A stretch of DNA of 23,642 nucleotides from the IMG/VR virus record IMGVR_UViG_3300047550_002684, positions 1-23,642 of that record. One strand, written 5' to 3'. Positions 22,005 to 23,642 of this stretch are shown piece by piece. Position 1 is the stretch's first letter, and each line of letters opens with the position of its first letter. The DNA comes from a virus. Both the position numbers and the translations under genes were made by a program. The notes beneath the pieces are model-generated. The model saw nothing but the letters and a program-made list of their open reading frames with translations. It had not been told where the DNA came from and did not search any database.

Positions 22005-22371
22005 ATCTGTTAATCACGCCACTAGGTACTATTACTATATTGTTCTGCACGTTTGTCTGCTGTTGTGCGTTCTTAAACTGTCTCTTCTCTAGCCACCACT
22101 TCGCAGTATCAACACTTCTACCCTTAACGATGTCATCTACAACAACATTCTTTGCCACTATATCAGCATAATGCTGTGCTGACGCCATTTTTGTTGCAAA
22201 ACCCTCATTTTGTTCCAACCACCTATAATATGTTGTCTTGTTTATGCCTGCATAAGCACACGCCTCTTCTACTGTTCCACCAACCTTGAATATGCTGTCA
22301 AGTTTCACAACTATCTCGTTGTCTAATTTGCTTGGTCTACCGCCTAAATTCTTGGTGATATGCTTACCCAT
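21955..22371 (-). CDS. terS: Terminase small subunit (HTH, DNA recognition)
   Basis: This 138-residue protein begins MGKHITKNLGGRPSKLDNEIVVKLDSIFKVGGTVEEACAYAGINKTTYYRWLEQ in pieces: the basic GRPSKL leader and a helix-turn-helix (GTVEEACAYAGINKTTYYRWL) typical of small terminases, then an oligomerisation helix region AQHYADIVAKNVVVDDIVKGR. It recognises the packaging site and presents DNA to the large subunit. It overlaps the methyltransferase end by 28 bases and the large subunit start by 50, an order expected in packaging modules. Confidence 0.85.
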   Translation of the reverse strand: MGKHITKNLGGRPSKLDNEIVVKLDSIFKVGGTVEEACAYAGINKTTYYRWLEQNEGFATKMASAQHYADIVAKNVVVDDIVKGRSVDTAKWWLEKRQFKNAQQQTNVQNNIVIVPSGVINRYGNTGTTLGTTEDRRL

Positions 22372-23528
22372 TCTTCCTCCTTTCCTATAAACTTTGCATA
22401 TCTTTTACGAATCACGTCACAATATTTAGGATCAAGCTCCATCATGTAACAGGTTCTATTTAATTGTTCACAAGCTATTAGGGTTGAACCACTACCACCG
22501 AATAAATCTAATACTGACCCACTGCTTAATGTCTTTATTGCAAGTGCCGGTAATTCCACAGGTTTCTGCGTTGGGTGGGAATAGGTCATTGAACCATCTT
22601 TTCCAATACTCCAAACACTCCCAAGTCTTTTACCTGTAATTTTGTTCCCTCTGTTATACGCTAGAATAATCTCATAGTCTGTCAACAGACTATGCTCTAA
22701 ATCGCCTATACCTCCTCCTCCCTTATCCCAAATAATCATATTTGATAATTCACCTATTTCACTCCCTATTTCTAACCATTCGCCCAAAACCTTCCATGTC
22801 GTACAGAATAACAACCATCCCGTTGAAAATGTAACCGCTGGGGCAATCCAATCTGTAAGCATCACACTATCATTTACAAGAACATCAAACTTATCTGATC
22901 TTGTTCTCATGTTAGATTGGAAATCTACACCATACGGCGGATCAGTAAACACAATATCCGCTTTTTGTCCGTTCATTAACTTTTCCACATCTTCAATCTT
23001 TGTGCTATCCCCACACATAAGCCTGTGTCTACCTAACTGATAAACCTCACCTAGTTTTGACTTAGGTTCTTCATTTGATACCTCTGGTGCTTCGTCCTCT
23101 TCTACCGCGTTTATATCAGCTAAGACTTTATCAAGTGTCATAGGTGCATCCATATCGACCGCATAATCAGCCCACTCGAAATTGGGATAATCACTTGTTA
23201 AGTTTGCTAGTAAATCATCATCATAATAACCCGCTCTGTCGTTATCAGATAAAGCGTATTTGAGTAGTTCGGCTTCGTCCTTTGGGTTGACTACCGACAC
23301 CCATATATCCTCGATGCCTGATTCTTGATAGGCTCTCATTCTCATATTTCCACCAATAACCGTGCCATCTGTCGTAATAAGGATTGGCTTGTATTGCCCT
23401 AACTCTTGTATCTGTTTCTTTAGACGATTGAAGTCTTTTTCTTTTATGCTTCTGGGGTTTTTATCCCACAATTTAAGATCGTGTATTTTTTTGTATATTA
23501 GCTTCTCGTTAATCTGCATGTTTGTCAT
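22344..23528 (-). CDS. ParB-like domain fused to a DNA methyltransferase (beta class, N4/N6)
   Basis: This is a 394-residue protein. Residues 1 to about 110 form a ParB/sulfiredoxin-like domain (WDKNPRSIKEKDFNRLKKQIQEL in pieces, IGGNMRMRAYQESG at 58-71). Residues about 160-394 are the methyltransferase: catalytic DPPY at 196-199 (VFTDPPYGVDF), HPTQKP at 318-323 and the S-adenosylmethionine loop DLFGGSGST at 341-349. DPPY before the cofactor loop places it in the beta class (Pfam N6_N4_Mtase). It modifies adenine or cytosine in a short target. Its place just before the terminase genes, with a 28-base overlap, suggests protection of phage DNA or regulation of packaging; no cognate restriction enzyme is seen. 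Confidence 0.9.
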   Translation of the reverse strand: MTNMQINEKLIYKKIHDLKLWDKNPRSIKEKDFNRLKKQIQELGQYKPILITTDGTVIGGNMRMRAYQESGIEDIWVSVVNPKDEAELLKYALSDNDRAGYYDDDLLANLTSDYPNFEWADYAVDMDAPMTLDKVLADINAVEEDEAPEVSNEEPKSKLGEVYQLGRHRLMCGDSTKIEDVEKLMNGQKADIVFTDPPYGVDFQSNMRTRSDKFDVLVNDSVMLTDWIAPAVTFSTGWLLFCTTWKVLGEWLEIGSEIGELSNMIIWDKGGGGIGDLEHSLLTDYEIILAYNRGNKITGKRLGSVWSIGKDGSMTYSHPTQKPVELPALAIKTLSSGSVLDLFGGSGSTLIACEQLNRTCYMMELDPKYCDVIRKRYAKFIGKEEEWVSISPRI

Positions 23529-23642
23529 AAAAAAGCCTTCTTCCGCATAGTTATCCCGACCGTATGTTCCTCGTGCTTATTTGGCTTTTCCCAAAAGATC
23601 ATCTCGGAATCAGCAAAATAGTTTTCCACCATAGTCTCAGCC
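23525..23642 (-). CDS. Partial C-terminus of an unidentified gene
   Basis: An open frame enters from the right edge, and the last 38 codons read AETMVENYFADSEMIFW and continue through KPNKHEEHTVGITMRKKAFL to a TGA that overlaps the methyltransferase ATG (ATGA). The overlap and absence of stops argue for a real gene, but the piece is too short to identify. Confidence 0.55.
   Translation of the reverse strand, partial: AETMVENYFADSEMIFWEKPNKHEEHTVGITMRKKAFL

Noticed and set aside
1-23642. Recoded stop codon (TGA or TAG read as amino acid)
   Set aside because: TAA, TAG and TGA all occur as stops at close, tidy gene junctions (ATGA, TAATG, TAG before elements).
1-23642. CRISPR array, insertion sequence or diversity-generating retroelement
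   Set aside because: No regularly spaced long repeats, transposase, terminal inverted repeat or reverse transcriptase was seen.

Overview
The window is a stretch of a tailed phage or prophage genome (Caudoviricetes, podovirus-like), carrying the packaging, head, virion-internal and head-tail/tail modules. Almost every gene reads right to left on the minus strand; one gene, a secreted CAP-domain protein, is on the plus strand. The podovirus reading rests on a T7 gp12/P22 gp10-like tail nozzle next to a connector-like adaptor, a very large virion-internal-type protein, and no tape measure or contractile tail genes in view. TAA, TAG and TGA all act as stops at tidy gene junctions, so the standard bacterial code applies. 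Many genes have ordinary Shine-Dalgarno sites. The host cannot be named from this sequence. No integrase, lysis or replication gene is visible.

Layout in transcription order (right to left): a gene fragment at the right edge; a ParB-like/DNA methyltransferase fusion; small and large terminase subunits; two small proteins; the portal; a small protein that overlaps the portal tail; a sigma-70 family factor; a 61-residue zinc-type protein; a gene-poor structured region (16991-17300); the CAP gene on the other strand; a coiled-coil protein; a 1417-residue LPD38-like protein with an HNH nuclease domain; scaffold-like protein and DUF5309/SU10-type major capsid protein, closed by a clear intrinsic terminator; an island of eight tightly overlapping genes (glycosyltransferases, a glycerol-3-phosphate-cytidylyltransferase-like enzyme and a split GT-B enzyme); then small neck proteins, connector, nozzle and the start of a further tail gene.

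The most striking feature is a repeated two-part element, TAGAA then, 17-18 bases later, CCAATTAAG(A/G), found six times, always on the coding strand and nearly always ending 3-5 bases before a start codon. It precedes structural genes or operons: tail gene 1-260, connector, small neck gene, scaffold-capsid, LPD38 protein and portal. It is absent from the glycosylation island, the terminase block and the CAP gene. The fixed spacing resembles a promoter with -35 and -10 parts, or a start-associated operator. A sigma-70 family factor is encoded in one of these units, so one testable model is a phage sigma factor driving a dispersed late regulon, with transcripts starting at or close to the start codon.
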